A stretch of DNA of 64,000 nt from Cordylochernes scorpioides. Lineage: Eukaryota > Arthropoda > Arachnida > Pseudoscorpiones > Chernetidae. This document shows, piece after piece, positions 10,413 to 19,750 of the stretch. The position numbers and the translations under genes are program-made. The stretch is from assembly GCA_030710605.1 (NCBI GenBank), contig CP092880.1:18019649-18083648 (forward strand), in the 5' to 3' direction. The notes under the pieces were generated by a model. That model saw only the letters and a list, made by a program, of their open reading frames with translations. It did no database searches and was not told where the DNA came from. Position 1 is the stretch's first letter; every line of letters starts with the position of its first letter.

Positions 10413-10465
10413 TTAAAAGAAAAGTATCCTCGTACGCTTCATATTCTTTACTTATATCTAACTGT

Positions 10466-11137
10466 GATTAATATTATATTATGATATTATAAAAATTATT
10501 TTTTTTTGTTTAAAAGAGGTTCTAATAATTATTTAAAGATAAATTCTCTAAGCTTGTTGATTGGGTGCAATGAATTTTGCCATCATTCCAATGCAGAAGA
10601 GAAAAGGTTTGATTTTTTTTCACTATAAAATTTATCATTTTGATGAATATTTTAAACTTAATCTCTTAAATCAACTGCATATATATTTATATTCCTATGA
10701 TTCAAATAATATTATTTTAGACACGTAATATGGCGGCTAGTGCATCGTAATAAAATAATATTACTTTTCTGTTGTGATTTAAAATTTTTCAAAATACAAC
10801 AATTATTATTATTAATATTATTTTGAAAATGTAGTATTTTAGTGAAGGAGGGGGGGGATATTTCAATTTTAATCAATAATTAATAATATTTGCCCACATA
10901 TTTTCACACATTCTAAGAAAATTATTGCCTATAATTTCTCAAAATGCCTCCTTTATTACGTTTTCTAAAAATATATATACGGTATATCAATACCTTGTAA
11001 ATAAATCAAAAAGCGATAAATTTAATAAAATAAAGAATTGAATTATTTTAAAGTTTCTTTGAACTTATTATAGCAAAGTATGTTGTATTTGCTTAGAATT
11101 TTTAATGAAACTGATTCCAAGAATATTAATTAAACAT
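10466..11137. other. AT-rich sequence, no gene seen
   Basis: Homopolymer and AT-rich stretches. A short fragment near 10720-10760 (gacacgtaatatggcggcta, gtgcatcgtaataa) resembles the mariner-like terminal repeat region at about 29095-29150. Nothing else recognisable. Confidence 0.45.
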
Positions 11138-11520
11138 TATGAAAAAGGCATCTCCTTATCGTGCAACTGAAAGTTGCAGATGGCTTGCGCCATCTATCGG
11201 AATAAATATCAACTATTCTCGTTGATTTTTATTATTCCAGAATTGGCCAAATACCCATTCTTGATTAATCAAGAAAAGCTAACCACGGACGTGTTTCGGG
11301 CTGTTGGCCCTCATCAGCGTGGTGCAAGCTGTACCTCAACGACCAAAAAACTGGTCCTTCAGGCATCCTGAAAAATAATGAAACGGGTAGTTAAGGCCAG
11401 AATTGCGTGAGACCGTGACACAATGTGAAAAATAGTACAAATGTGACATTGTACTGGGATTAGGTGCATAAATTATGAAAAAGGCATCTCCTTATCGTGC
11501 AACTGAAAGTTATAGATAAT
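11138..11520 (-). repeat. Foldback-family element with consensus hammerhead
   Basis: Begins ttatgaaaaaggcatctcct and contains gcgccatctatcggaataaa, ccagaattggccaaataccc and a hammerhead core on the minus strand. Then come gcttgcaccac-like sequence in reverse, cattgtactgggatt, and a second partial head (aaaggcatctccttatcgtg at about 11480). Related to 5957-6135, 18040-18300, 28455-28690 and 58840-59080. Confidence 0.75.
11282..11323 (-). ncRNA. Hammerhead ribozyme candidate, consensus core
   Basis: On the minus strand the order is: stem I strand ACCACG (11318-11323), CTGATGA (11311-11317), stem II GGGC-CAACA-GCCC (11298-11310), GAAA (11294-11297), CAC, GTC (11288-11290), cut site, then CGTGGT (11282-11287). 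The latter pairs with ACCACG over six perfect base pairs. All catalytic core positions fit the hammerhead consensus, and GTC is the classical cleavage triplet. Stem III is about one pair plus A15.1-U16.1, the minimal form known in Penelope-like elements and thought to act best as dimers. Confidence 0.72.
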
Positions 11521-11664
11521 TAAACATTATATTTATTGATTTACAAGAGAGAGAACAAAATATAAAAGGGAAACTAATATTTAACAAAGGAACCTTTTTC
11601 TCTTTTGGTTAGCACCTATTTACCTGTGAGCTTACACACACTCTGTGATAACAATTAATTAATA

Positions 11665-11946
11665 TATACACCCATACCTCGCTTTGCGTCGGGGTTACGT
11701 TCCAAAAAAAGCACGACGCAAATTGAAATGGCGCAAAGTGAAAATAAATTGGCGCAATCAAAAACAAAGGTGTTGCCATATTTTAGGAAAAAAAAATTAA
11801 AAAAAAAAATTAAAGACTCGAATCCAAAACAACGCAACTTCGAAAATCTAACGACGCACAGTGAAAATCAGTAAAAATTAAGCAGCGACGCAACTTAGAA
11901 AAAAACGCAAAACGAAACGACGCAAAGCGAGGTATTGGTGTATGTA
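11665..11946. mobile_element. MITE with CACCCATACCTCGCTTTGCG termini
   Basis: About 280 bp with inverted ends tacacccatacctcgctttg and caaagcgaggtattggtgta. The interior is AT-rich (gttgccatattttaggaaaa). A second copy is at 32457-32701. No coding capacity: a non-autonomous DNA transposon. Terminal sequences starting CA next to TA suggest a Tc1/mariner/pogo-type superfamily, by inference. Confidence 0.75.
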
Positions 11947-12106
11947 CAACAAAGTATTTATTGTATTTCTAATATATATTATTAATTTTTCAAATATTTA
12001 TATTATTTATGTTTTGCTACTCTCTATGGAAGCTTCATCATTGCTTATCTTGTATCTTATTAATGTTGATTTTATCCTTGCCTTAAGTAAATTGCCGTGT
12101 CATTAT

Positions 12107-12255
12107 TATTATTTTTTGCTTATCCCTAGTACACGGGGTACAGGCCATGATAACTATGGTGGGTAGTTAGCGACTGCTTATACTGTAAGTGCACCACATC
12201 TCTACACATGTGAAAAGCAGTTCGACTTTGCACTTACAAATGTGCCAGAGCCCCG
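12107..12255 (-). repeat. 5'-truncated SINE-1 copy with 14-bp target duplication
   Basis: Minus-strand copy of the SINE-1 body and end only (ggggctctggcac ... gtactagggata, then a short A-rich tail). Flanked by direct repeats tgccgtgtcattat at 12093-12106 and 12256-12269. This is the hallmark of LINE-mediated target-primed reverse transcription with 5' truncation. Confidence 0.85.
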
Positions 12256-12269
12256 TGCCGTGTCATTAT

Positions 12270-12370
12270 ATATTTCGATTTTTCGTTTAAAAGAAACACA
12301 TGCGGGATAATTTTCAAATGTCGTTCTACAATCATAATCAGCATTATATTATATTATAATATAATACAGA
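12270..12370. repeat. Fragment of tRNA-SINE family 2 tail
   Basis: Contains tttcgtttaaaagaaacacat, gcgggataattttcaaatgt and cgttctacaatcataa, matching the tails of the copies at 16950-17165, 12985-13270 and 43175-43600. No tRNA-like head here. Confidence 0.6.
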
Positions 12371-12799
12371 TTTATATAATTCCTAAACGAAAAAGGAAAA
12401 TTGTTTATAAAGGCTTTAATCGTTTTGCTTATCCAAGTGATACATGTCATGATTATTATGATGGATAATTATGCTTTTTTTAAACCGTAAATTGTATTAC
12501 CTGCCATACTTGTTGAAATCAATTTCTTTGAATATGCAAATCCTAGTTTGGTAATCCTAAAAACATTTAAATACAGATTATAAACTATATAGAGAGATAA
12601 TATTTATATATTTTGTATATATTTTTTATTATCGCTGTACAAATCTGTAAAATATATATAGAGAAAACTACAGATAGAATAAAAAATCGAGAAAAAGAAC
12701 CCACAAAAAAATAGAAAATATATTCTAAAACTTCAATAGATTTTAAAAAGGGACTTCGTATGTGAAATTTCTAAATAGAATTTTGCTGCCCTCGGAAAA
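12371..12799. other. AT-rich flank upstream of candidate exon 1
   Basis: AT-rich with no repeat family recognised except a weak reminder of the SINE-1 end (tgattattatgatgga). An in-frame TAG lies at 12776-12778, 24 bases before the ATG at 12800. I see no confident promoter. The ctaaatag at 12771-12778 could alternatively be a weak splice acceptor, with no good pyrimidine tract. Confidence 0.35.
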
Positions 12800-12873
12800 A
12801 TGGAATTGAGTGGGAATTTAAATAAGGAAGACGATGTATTGTCTTGTCTTCTATCATGGCTAGAGTTACTGAG
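12800..12873 (+). CDS. Candidate host gene, exon 1
   Basis: ATG at 12800 opens 24 codons (MELSGNLNKEDDVLSCLLSW... ) plus two bases, ending at ag|gtaaga, a near-consensus 5' splice site at 12874. The frame is closed upstream by TAG at 12776, so this is read as the first coding exon. Phase 2 (AG left over) matches exon 2, which supplies the A of an Arg codon. The encoded stretch is Leu-rich and amphipathic, compatible with a helix. Composition is less AT-biased than the flanks. Alternatively the exon could begin at 12779 after a weak acceptor. Family not recognised; support comes from phase and splice continuity with exons 2 and 3. Confidence 0.5.
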
Positions 12874-12984
12874 GTAAGAAGAAAAAAGAAGAATTTGGGT
12901 TTATTACGTCGATATATCAATATAGGGATAAATTTATTGTTTGATTTGATATGAATATTTGTTGGGGAAAATTATAGATTCGTA

Positions 12985-13270
12985 GAAGAAAAAGGATATT
13001 ATAATACAATATAATGCGGCTTATGATTGTAGAACGACATTTGAAAATTATCCTGTATGTGTTTCTTTTGAACGAAAAATCGAAATTTATTTTAAGGAGA
13101 AATTTAAAATTACTCTTCACAATTCATCCTTTCATACTTCATCCCTAAGGTTAGAAATAATCGTTATTTCTCCTTAAAATAAATTTCGAAATTTCTTTCT
13201 AAAGAAACACATGCAGGATAATTTTCAAATGTTGTTCTACAATCTTTAGTCGTATTATATTGTATTATTA
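12985..13270. repeat. Inverted pair of tRNA-SINE family 2 tails
   Basis: Left part (about 12985-13100) is a minus-strand copy (gcggcttatgattgtagaac ... gtttcttttgaacgaaaaat). The right part (about 13108-13268) is plus-strand (attactcttcacaattcatc ... aagaaacacatgcaggataa). Together they make a palindrome of about 280 bp close to the start of intron 1. Confidence 0.75.
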
Positions 13271-13640
13271 ACAACGGTAATTGTTTAGGCAATTTATTTT
13301 ATAATTATTGTGTGTTTTGGAATTTAGTCAATATAATTGTTTGAATACCTGAATACTTTGTATATGCTACTTTGCTACATTCTAAGTGTTATGAACTGGG
13401 GTTTAATTGATTTATACTTAACTTTAACAAGATTATTCAAATTTATTGCGTACATATTCGTTAAAAGTCTTTTGGAAACCTCCAGGGTGATCTCAATACC
13501 GAAGAAGAATGCAATCAATAGGTTTGGTCTACTACTACTGCGTTTTACAGTCGAAAACCTCGTTAATTCGTTCCTCTGAGAGCCACAAAACCCTAATTGA
13601 AGGTGAAAATAAATCATTCAGTGTTGACTTAGTATTATTT
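13271..13640. other. Intronic sequence, no feature recognised
   Basis: Three overlapping open frames of about 80 codons occur at 13337-13766, but none shows a known domain or splice pattern. The region lies in intron 1 of the candidate host gene. Confidence 0.35.
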
Positions 13641-13800
13641 AATATATGGGGTATAGTGGAGACTTCATTTAAAATAGGTTATAGATGGTGTTTTAACATG
13701 AGACAAATATTAGAAATTAGTATAGGAGATCCATCTATGCTTCTTTTTTGTGGTGAATCTGTATAAGACCGATGGTCTTAATAAAGTTGCATGCGTGTTT
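13640..13800 (-). repeat. Dispersed repeat ending ggtcttaataaag
   Basis: Shares gataggagatccatctatgc-like, gaatctgtataagacc and ggtcttaataaa sequence with fragments at about 39545-39640, 46545-46600 and 52235-52330, which lie in the reverse orientation next to (ac)n. It looks like the 3' end of a retroposed family with a simple-repeat tail; class unknown. Confidence 0.5.
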
Positions 13801-13876
13801 ATATATTAGAAATGTAATTTGTTATAAGAAATTTAAACTATCATTTTGACGCGTATATGGTACGCATATGGTATAT

Positions 13877-14370
13877 TGTTGCATAAATTTTAATGCGCCC
13901 TACATTTATTCAAAATATTCTATGATATTTAATATTTATTTAAAACAGATTAAAACTTTACACAAATAAATTTACTGGCAATGCGTTTCTTTTAAATATC
14001 ATCAAATATTATCGCATATATAGAAATGCATTGCCAGTATATTTATTTGTGTAAAGTTTTAATGATAGATGGCAATAAAATTTAATTTAAAACAGATTAT
14101 TTAGATTATCATCATTCCTTTTGTAATATTGTTATTGTACATATATCTTGATTGATTATTGGAGCGAGAGAGGACCTAGACCAAGACTGCGGATCGCGAC
14201 CTACGAGGAAGACAACGAATAAATAAACACAATAACTTTAAAAGGTAATTTATTTTATTTACTTTTATTTATTTGCTTTAAGTATGGAAACCCGCTCGGG
14301 AAACGTGTATAACACCAAGAAGGAAGAAACGAAGGTCGACCATCCTGCAAAGATGCAACTTGGTGCAACA
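13877..14370. repeat. Solo LTR, about 494 bp, with nested palindrome
   Basis: Starts TGTTGCATAAATTTTAATGC and ends TTGGTGCAACA, giving TGTTGC/GCAACA terminal inverted ends, flanked on both sides by ATAT. A second copy lies at 45786-46139 and shares the ggagcgagagaggacctaga and gaggaagacaac segments. No internal retrotransposon sequence adjoins it, so it is a solo LTR. A palindromic insertion (about 13955-14085, attgccagtaaatttattt type) is present in this copy and missing from the other. Confidence 0.75.
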
Positions 14371-14433
14371 ATATGTTTCTTTAAAAAATAACAATTTTCT
14401 ACTCCCCTTTTCCATTATTTTATCATTGCACTA

Positions 14434-16112
14434 AGGGCAGTAGAAAATTGATTTATTTTGAAAAGAAGAACATACGCGTCTAAAATCGTTTGAATTTCTG
14501 ACACAGATGGCATTAATTAAAATACCTGTTGATGGCAAGGCAGCAGAAAGAAGAGAGGATGTGCAGGTCATGCTCTGAGAGGCTCACAGGAATTGTATTG
14601 GTTCTTGACTTGATGGGATACAAAAGAGGATACACGAAAAGAAGAAAACCAGAACTAATATGAACCAATGACCTAAAGTTCTGCTCTAGAGTAGGCTTCC
14701 TTCCTTTAATGCCTACTACTATTGTACTTAGAAAGAACCATTTCCAGGATAATCAACGAAGACCTTGGACTGAGAGCTTTCAAATGACGCACAGGTCATT
14801 TGATAACCCCTGCTCTTAGAGATATTAGAAGGGTTAGATCAAAAATGTGGTTGGCGCGGCATGATGGTCGGTGGCATGAGAGAATCCTTTTCACAGACGA
14901 GAAAATTCTCACTGTCGAGGAAAAGATTAATCGTCAGAATGATAGAATATATGTTCGTAGCTCTCTAGAAGCTTCTTTGAAAGTCAGAAGACTTGAAAAA
15001 AGTCACCATCCTTCTTCTGCCATGGTTTGGTGGGGAGTTAGCTACCAAGGTGTAACAGATCTCCACGTGCCAAAGGGGTAAAAACTACAGCTAAAAACTA
15101 TCAAGAAGATATTTTGGAACAAATAGTAAAGCTTCTGAATATAAAAATGTTAAATGGAGAACATTGGATATTTCAACAAGATTCAGCTCCTGCTTACAAA
15201 GCTAAGTCAACTCAACAATGGTTGGAGACGAATGTTCCGGAGTTCATAAAGGCCAATGAATGGCCCTGGAAGTCCTGATTTAAACCCCCTTGATTACAGT
15301 TTGTGGGCATATTTAGAGGAGAAGGTGTGCTCTAAAAGATATCATAATTTGGATCGATTGAAATCAGTATTGGTGAGATCAATGAAAGAAATACCCTTAG
15401 AAAAGGTACGTGCCGCCATAGATCAGTGGCCCGAACGATTGAGATCCTGTGTTAAAAATAAGGGAGGACATTTTGAATGATTGTATATATTTAAAATATA
15501 TGTCCTATTGGCTAATAAAATATGTATTAATATTATATTAGTGTTCGTTCTTAATCATTTAATTTATAAAATTGTTTGTAACAGAATTCATGGCTAGACT
15601 GTGTATATACAAATTTTGTGTTATCAAGTATCACCGTACCTAGGTTCTTATTAATATCAAGAGGGTTTAGTTTTATAATTCGAAACATGATTCATGTATT
15701 TCACTAAAGGAATATCTCAATAGCAGATCTTCAATTTTCTGAGTGGATTGTTGACAAGAGGTCAATCTTCTAAACGGATTTGTTCCCCAATCCCATTGCT
15801 GCGGATTCCATTGTCAATAATTGTCTTGAGCCTTCAAGAATCCCTTCAATCTATTCATCCCATTAAAGGGATTGCTTAGAAAGCCATAAACTATTTTGTA
15901 GCGTCTTGTGTATTCTCGTTTTTTTCACACAAAATAGGCCGTTTTTATAATATGCAGACTTTATAAAATTTCCTGGTTTATTGGTATAATGGTGTTCTAC
16001 TTACTGGTTTAGATCTGGAATAGAATATAATGATATTAAAACATGAAAATTAGAAACTATTTTAGACGCGTAAGATTCTTTTTGATATTAAAAAATTTCT
16101 ACTGCCCTTACT
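14434..16112. mobile_element. Decayed mariner-like transposon
   Basis: Inverted terminal regions of about 70-80 bp frame it: left (about 14434-14510) with aagggcagtagaaaattg and acgcgtctaaaatcg; right (about 16038-16112) with the same segments reversed (ttttagacgcgtaagattct, tttctactgcccttac). A related terminus is at 29050-29150. The interior carries a broken transposase at 14770-15480. The remaining 15480-16035 is AT-rich non-coding sequence with nothing else recognised. Confidence 0.7.
14770..15480 (+). pseudogene. Broken mariner-type (DDxD) transposase
   Basis: Two readable blocks remain. At 14800-15081 there is an ILFTDEK block (first catalytic Asp) and NRQNDRIY, then SAMVWWGVS. At 15256-15480 comes SPDLNPLDYSLWAYLEEKV, where the third catalytic residue is Asp as in mariner/maT-type DDxD transposases, and a C-terminal helical part. 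Between them, about 15082-15255, the frame is shifted; a QQDSAP-like second-Asp block is readable around 15175-15195. The N-terminal DNA-binding part is largely unreadable. It is inactive: frameshifts and lost start. Assignment to DD37D versus a neighbouring group would need an alignment. Confidence 0.8.
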
Positions 16113-16115
16113 ACA

Positions 16116-16635
16116 ATGGAAAAATTAAAGGAAGAGCCTGGCTCATCAGTGGTGAACCCTCCTAGCGGTTTCCCCAGTTTAATCTACCATACCGCTGTAT
16201 GCATTGCTCAATTTTTTCAAGATATATGTTTGTGTGTTTTCTTATTTCCTTTAAACAATCCATATATTAACTTTTCAATCTATTTTATTCGTGTTCTATA
16301 TAGGCGTGGTCGTCAATCGAAGTTTTTTCCCTACATAGAAATCCTTGATTTCATAGAAAGAGTGTTGAAGCTGGAGACGACTGAGGAATACTAAAGCAAC
16401 CATCACCAGGAAGCCTTCAATATTCTGTCGGTAGAAGGCAGCTGTGGATTGTTAATATTCCAAAGCATTCATTTTTCCTCTCTTACACACTTTAAATATT
16501 TATATTTCAATCCATATTCCCCTTTTTGTCGACTACGAAATCAATATTTCAACCAAATTTTCAACCATATTGATTGATTTTATGAAGATCTCACCCTAAT
16601 ACTTTCATATGACTACAATAATCATAAAATATCAC
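16116..16635. other. No gene recognised
   Basis: A 92-codon open frame at 16116-16394 shows no known domain. The rest is AT-rich intronic sequence. Nothing else is supportable. Confidence 0.35.
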
Positions 16636-16864
16636 CCGCATTGGACGCTTTTTTCTGATTTAAAAAAAAATGCTCCAATGGCCCCCGATTCTTGTAAAAG
16701 TCCAACCCCACCAGCGAGTGCAAGTAACGGGGCTCTGGCACATTTGTAAGTGCAAAGTCGAACTGCTTTTCACATGTGTAGACATGTGGTGCGCTTACAG
16801 TAAAAGCAGTCGCTAACTACCCACCATGATTATCATGGCCTGTACCACGTGTACTAGGGATAAT
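16636..16864 (+). repeat. SINE-1 copy without its tRNA head
   Basis: Begins cccgcattggacgctttttt, just after where box B would be, and continues through gctccaatggcccccgattc, ccaccagcgagtgcaagtaa and gacatgtggtgcgcttacag to gtgtactagggataa, then (at)n. Six bases (ccaaac) present in the full-length copy are missing. Confidence 0.85.
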
Positions 16865-16944
16865 TAAAATATATATATATATATATATGACTACAAGATT
16901 TCATTTTATACATTATTGTAAAAGTTATTCGCTTTAAAAATACA

Positions 16945-17165
16945 AAGTAGAACACTGTGGGTTCGATTCCCATCCCTGGACACTTTTATTTTTCCGTTTA
17001 TCATTACTCTTCACAATTCATCCTTTCATACTTCATCTCTAAGGTTAGAAATAATCGCTATTTCTCCTTAAAATAAATTTCGATTTTTTGTTCAAAAGAA
17101 ACACATGCGGGATAACTTTCAAATGCCGTTCTACAATCATAAGCCGCATTATATTGTATTTCAAG
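16945..17165 (+). repeat. tRNA-SINE family 2, partial
   Basis: Starts within the tRNA-like part (gaacactgtgggttcgattc, box B) and runs on through catccctggacacttttat, cacaattcatcctttcatac and aagaaacacatgcgggataa to gccgcattatattgtatt. The anticodon-side half of the tRNA head is missing. The better head is at 43345-43420. Confidence 0.75.
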
Positions 17166-17454
17166 AATATTTTCTCACAATGAGTTTCTTTTTATTTTAA
17201 AATTTTAGCTTTCAAGTGATAATCCTTCTTCAATGGGCCTAAAAAAAACATCGACTATATCTTACAAGAAATATTTACAATTGAAATTTCCCTATATCGC
17301 TTTCAAGCGATAATCGCTCTTCAACGGGCTTAATAAAAAAATTCGCTTTATTTAGTGTTTTAAAGATATCGCAGTTTTAAAATCAAACTAGAAAATAAGG
17401 GTAAAGAAATATGGATTCCTAACATCCTTAATGGTATAAAAGGCTTGTACATAT
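17166..17454. other. Unclassified intronic sequence
   Basis: Contains two related segments, tttcaagtgataatccttct and ctttcaagcgataatcgctc, each followed by caa(t/c)gggc, about 100 bp apart. This may be a small degenerate direct repeat. No coding signal. Confidence 0.35.
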
Positions 17455-17897
17455 GCACTCATGGACAAAACTTGAGGAAGTTGTACCTTTCAGCATGTAT
17501 ATTGGGATTCAGACAATAACTCTGAAAGATACACTCATGGACAAAACATAAGGAAGTTGTACCTTTTAACATGTATATCGGGATTCAGACAATAACTCTG
17601 AAAGATACACTCATAGACAAAACTTAAGGAAGTTGTACCTTTCAGCATGTATATCGGGATTCAGACAATAACTCTGAAAGATACACTCATGGACAAAACA
17701 TAAGGAAGCTGTACCTTTAAGCATGTATATCGGGTTACAAACAATAACTCTGAAATAAATTTGATACACAAACCTTTATTGAAGACACGAGATAACTAAG
17801 TGGGAACAAAATTGTCTCTGTCTCCTTTTTACAAAAATCAGACAACTGGCGTCATCAAAATATAAAACTTTCTTAAGTTTTGTCCATGAGTGTAGTT
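17455..17897. mobile_element. CACTCATGGACAAAAC MITE with tandem left end
   Basis: Ends in the terminal repeat cactcatggacaaaacttgaggaagt and, at the far side, aagttttgtccatgagtg. The left terminal unit (ggaagttgtacctttcagca ... ctctgaaagatacactcatgg, about 76 bp) is repeated about four times before the unique interior (gataactaagtgggaacaaa, tctctgtctcc). Terminal sequence CACTCATGGACAAAA is of a Tc1/mariner-like style. Not coding. Confidence 0.8.
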
Positions 17898-18029
17898 GAA
17901 TAAGAGTTCGCTGTTGCTATTTCTGATACGTAGAAGACTCTGTCTTATCGATAATGAATGTTCCAATCGTTTTAAGATTTTTCGTATTCGATAAGAACTG
18001 TATATATTTTTTTATATTGATGCTCTTTA

Positions 18030-18590
18030 TATCTCCTAATATAAGAAAAAGGCATTTCCTGGTCGTGCAACTAAAAGTTACTGATGGTTGCGACATCTTT
18101 CGGAACAAATATCAACTATTCGTTGATTTTTAAATATCCCAAAATTGGTCAAATACCTATTCTTGATTAATCAACAAAAGTTAACCACGTACGCTTCTCG
18201 AGCTGTTGGTTCTCATCAGCGTGATGCAAGCTGTACCTGTACTATTAGGAGATGCCTTTTTCTCAATTTATTCACCTATTCCCAGTACAATTTCACTTTT
18301 ATTCTATTTTCTCACATCTCCTAATATTAGATAGTAAAAATACATATATTGGATTGAATAAAAGATTTATTGTTCTGAAAATAGAACAATCCATACTTAA
18401 ATCATTAGATAGTAAAAAGGTATATATTGGATTGAATAAAAGATATCCTAATATGTGAAAAAATCAATAAAAATGAAAATATAAAAAAGGTCAGGTGTGG
18501 ATATTGAAAATAAAAATGGTATATCCTGACCAGGTTCACATGCTCAGGATATGCCATTTTTATTTTTAATATCCTAATATATATTACTCG
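18030..18590 (-). repeat. Foldback-family copy with mutated hammerhead core
   Basis: Contains gaaaaaggcatttcctggtc, ggttgcgacatctttcggaa and, on the minus strand at 18188-18224, CTGATGA (18213-18219) followed by stem II remnants. GAAA is replaced by GAGAAG, so the core is broken. After 18300 come two copies of ttagatagtaaaaa...atattggattgaataaaaga and a tail (ggtcaggtgtggatattgaa ... tatcctgaccaggttcacat) shared with the family at 31670-32090. Confidence 0.65.
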
Positions 18591-18865
18591 CTGTGTACTT
18601 TCAATCATCTTTTGAATTCAAATTTTACAATACTTCGGAAATTACAGAACTATTTCAACAATTGGTTTCTCTTTTTACACTTATTAATTTTGATTTCAGT
18701 CAAAAATCGATCTTCTACAGGCGCTCAATAAATAAATATCGATTATATATTATCTATATGCGACTCTAATTGTTTGGGTGAGCGGATTGCAACCGGCCTA
18801 TCAATACATACTAGATATGTTTTATTATTTGCCTGTTGAGAAGCCATTTTTGCTGGAAAAATATT

Positions 18866-19509
18866 CACTGATGGACAAAACTTAAGCAATTGGAAAGTCT
18901 TTGTTGTTGCCAGTCGATTGTTTTTTAAAGTAGACATAGGCAATTTCTTTTATTCCCACTTGGTTATCTCGTTTGTTTTCGATAAATGTCACTGTGTATC
19001 AAATATCTTTCAGAGTTATTGTCTGAATCCCGATATACATGCTAAAAAGTACAACTTCTTTAAGTTTTGTCCATGAGTGTATCTTTCAGAGTTATTGTCT
19101 GAATCCCGATATACATGCTAAAAGGTACAACTTCCTTAAGTTTTGTCCATGAGTGTATCTTTCAGAGTTATTGTCTGAATCACGATATACATGCTAAAAA
19201 GTACAACTTCTTTAAGTTTTGTCCATGAGTGTATCTTTCAGAGTTATTGTCTGAATCCCGATATACAAGCTAAAAGATACAACTTCCTTAAGTTTTGTCC
19301 ATGAGTGTATCTTTCAGAGTTATTGTCTGAATTACGATATATATGCTAAAAGGTACAACTTCTTTAAGTTTTGTCCATGAGTGTATCTTTCAGAGTTATT
19401 GTCTGAATCCCGATATACAAGCTAAAAGATACAACTTCCTTAAGTTTTGTCCATGAGTGTATCTTTCAGAGTTATTGTCTGAATTACGATATATATGCTA
19501 AAAGGTACT
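18866..19509. repeat. 76-bp tandem array, left part, with MITE end
   Basis: Opens with the MITE terminus cactgatggacaaaacttaa and its interior (gttatctcgtttgttttcga), then about 6-7 head-to-tail units of 76 bp (tatctttcagagttattgtc ... taagttttgtccatgagtg). It is interrupted at 19509 by the gypsy element, whose target site ggtac lies inside a unit. Confidence 0.92.
19505..19509. other. Target-site duplication ggtac, left
   Basis: Identical to ggtac at 23787-23791 on the other side of the gypsy element. A 5-bp duplication is usual for Ty3/gypsy integrases. Confidence 0.92.
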
Positions 19510-19724
19510 GATCTGTGATATATTATTACTCTACTCTGTATTATTGATCATCATCTTGTAAACAACAATATACGTATAATCGAATTGTAAAAAGAATAAA
19601 ATAATTATAGTAGCTTAAAAATAGTGTATCTTTCATTTATCTATATATATATATATATATAAAGTGCAATTTCTTACAAAATAATTTTCACCATTAATAT
19701 TTAACAATTAATAGAAACGTATCA
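19510..19724 (+). repeat. 5' LTR of gypsy element
   Basis: Begins TGATCTGTGATATATTATTA and ends TAGAAACGTATCA, so the ends are TGAT/ATCA inverted. About 215 bp, unusually short. Contains a (ta)n run before aaagtgcaat. Confidence 0.93.
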
Positions 19725-19745
19725 AATGGCGACGAAGAATTAACG
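19725..19745 (+). promoter_or_regulatory. Candidate primer binding site
   Basis: Directly after the LTR, at 19727, comes TGGCGACGAAGAATTAACG. Beginning with TGG, complementary to a tRNA 3' CCA, it fits a minus-strand primer binding site. The tRNA was not identified. Confidence 0.55.
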
Positions 19746-19750
19746 TAAGT

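Larger units (their letters stand above)
7858..10451. mobile_element. Penelope-like retroelement pair, head-to-head
   Basis: About 2.6 kb made of two nearly identical partial copies in inverted orientation, meeting at about 9150-9190 (gctgcccataggag ... ctcctatgggcagc). The left copy codes on the minus strand, the right on the plus strand. Both begin inside the reverse transcriptase and end with a GIY-YIG endonuclease and a 3' region. The outer ends are flanked by ttatatctaactgt at 7844-7857 and 10452-10465, a 14-bp candidate target-site duplication. The left arm is about 35 bp longer at its outer end. Head-to-head 5'-truncated copies are characteristic of Penelope-like elements. Confidence 0.88.
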
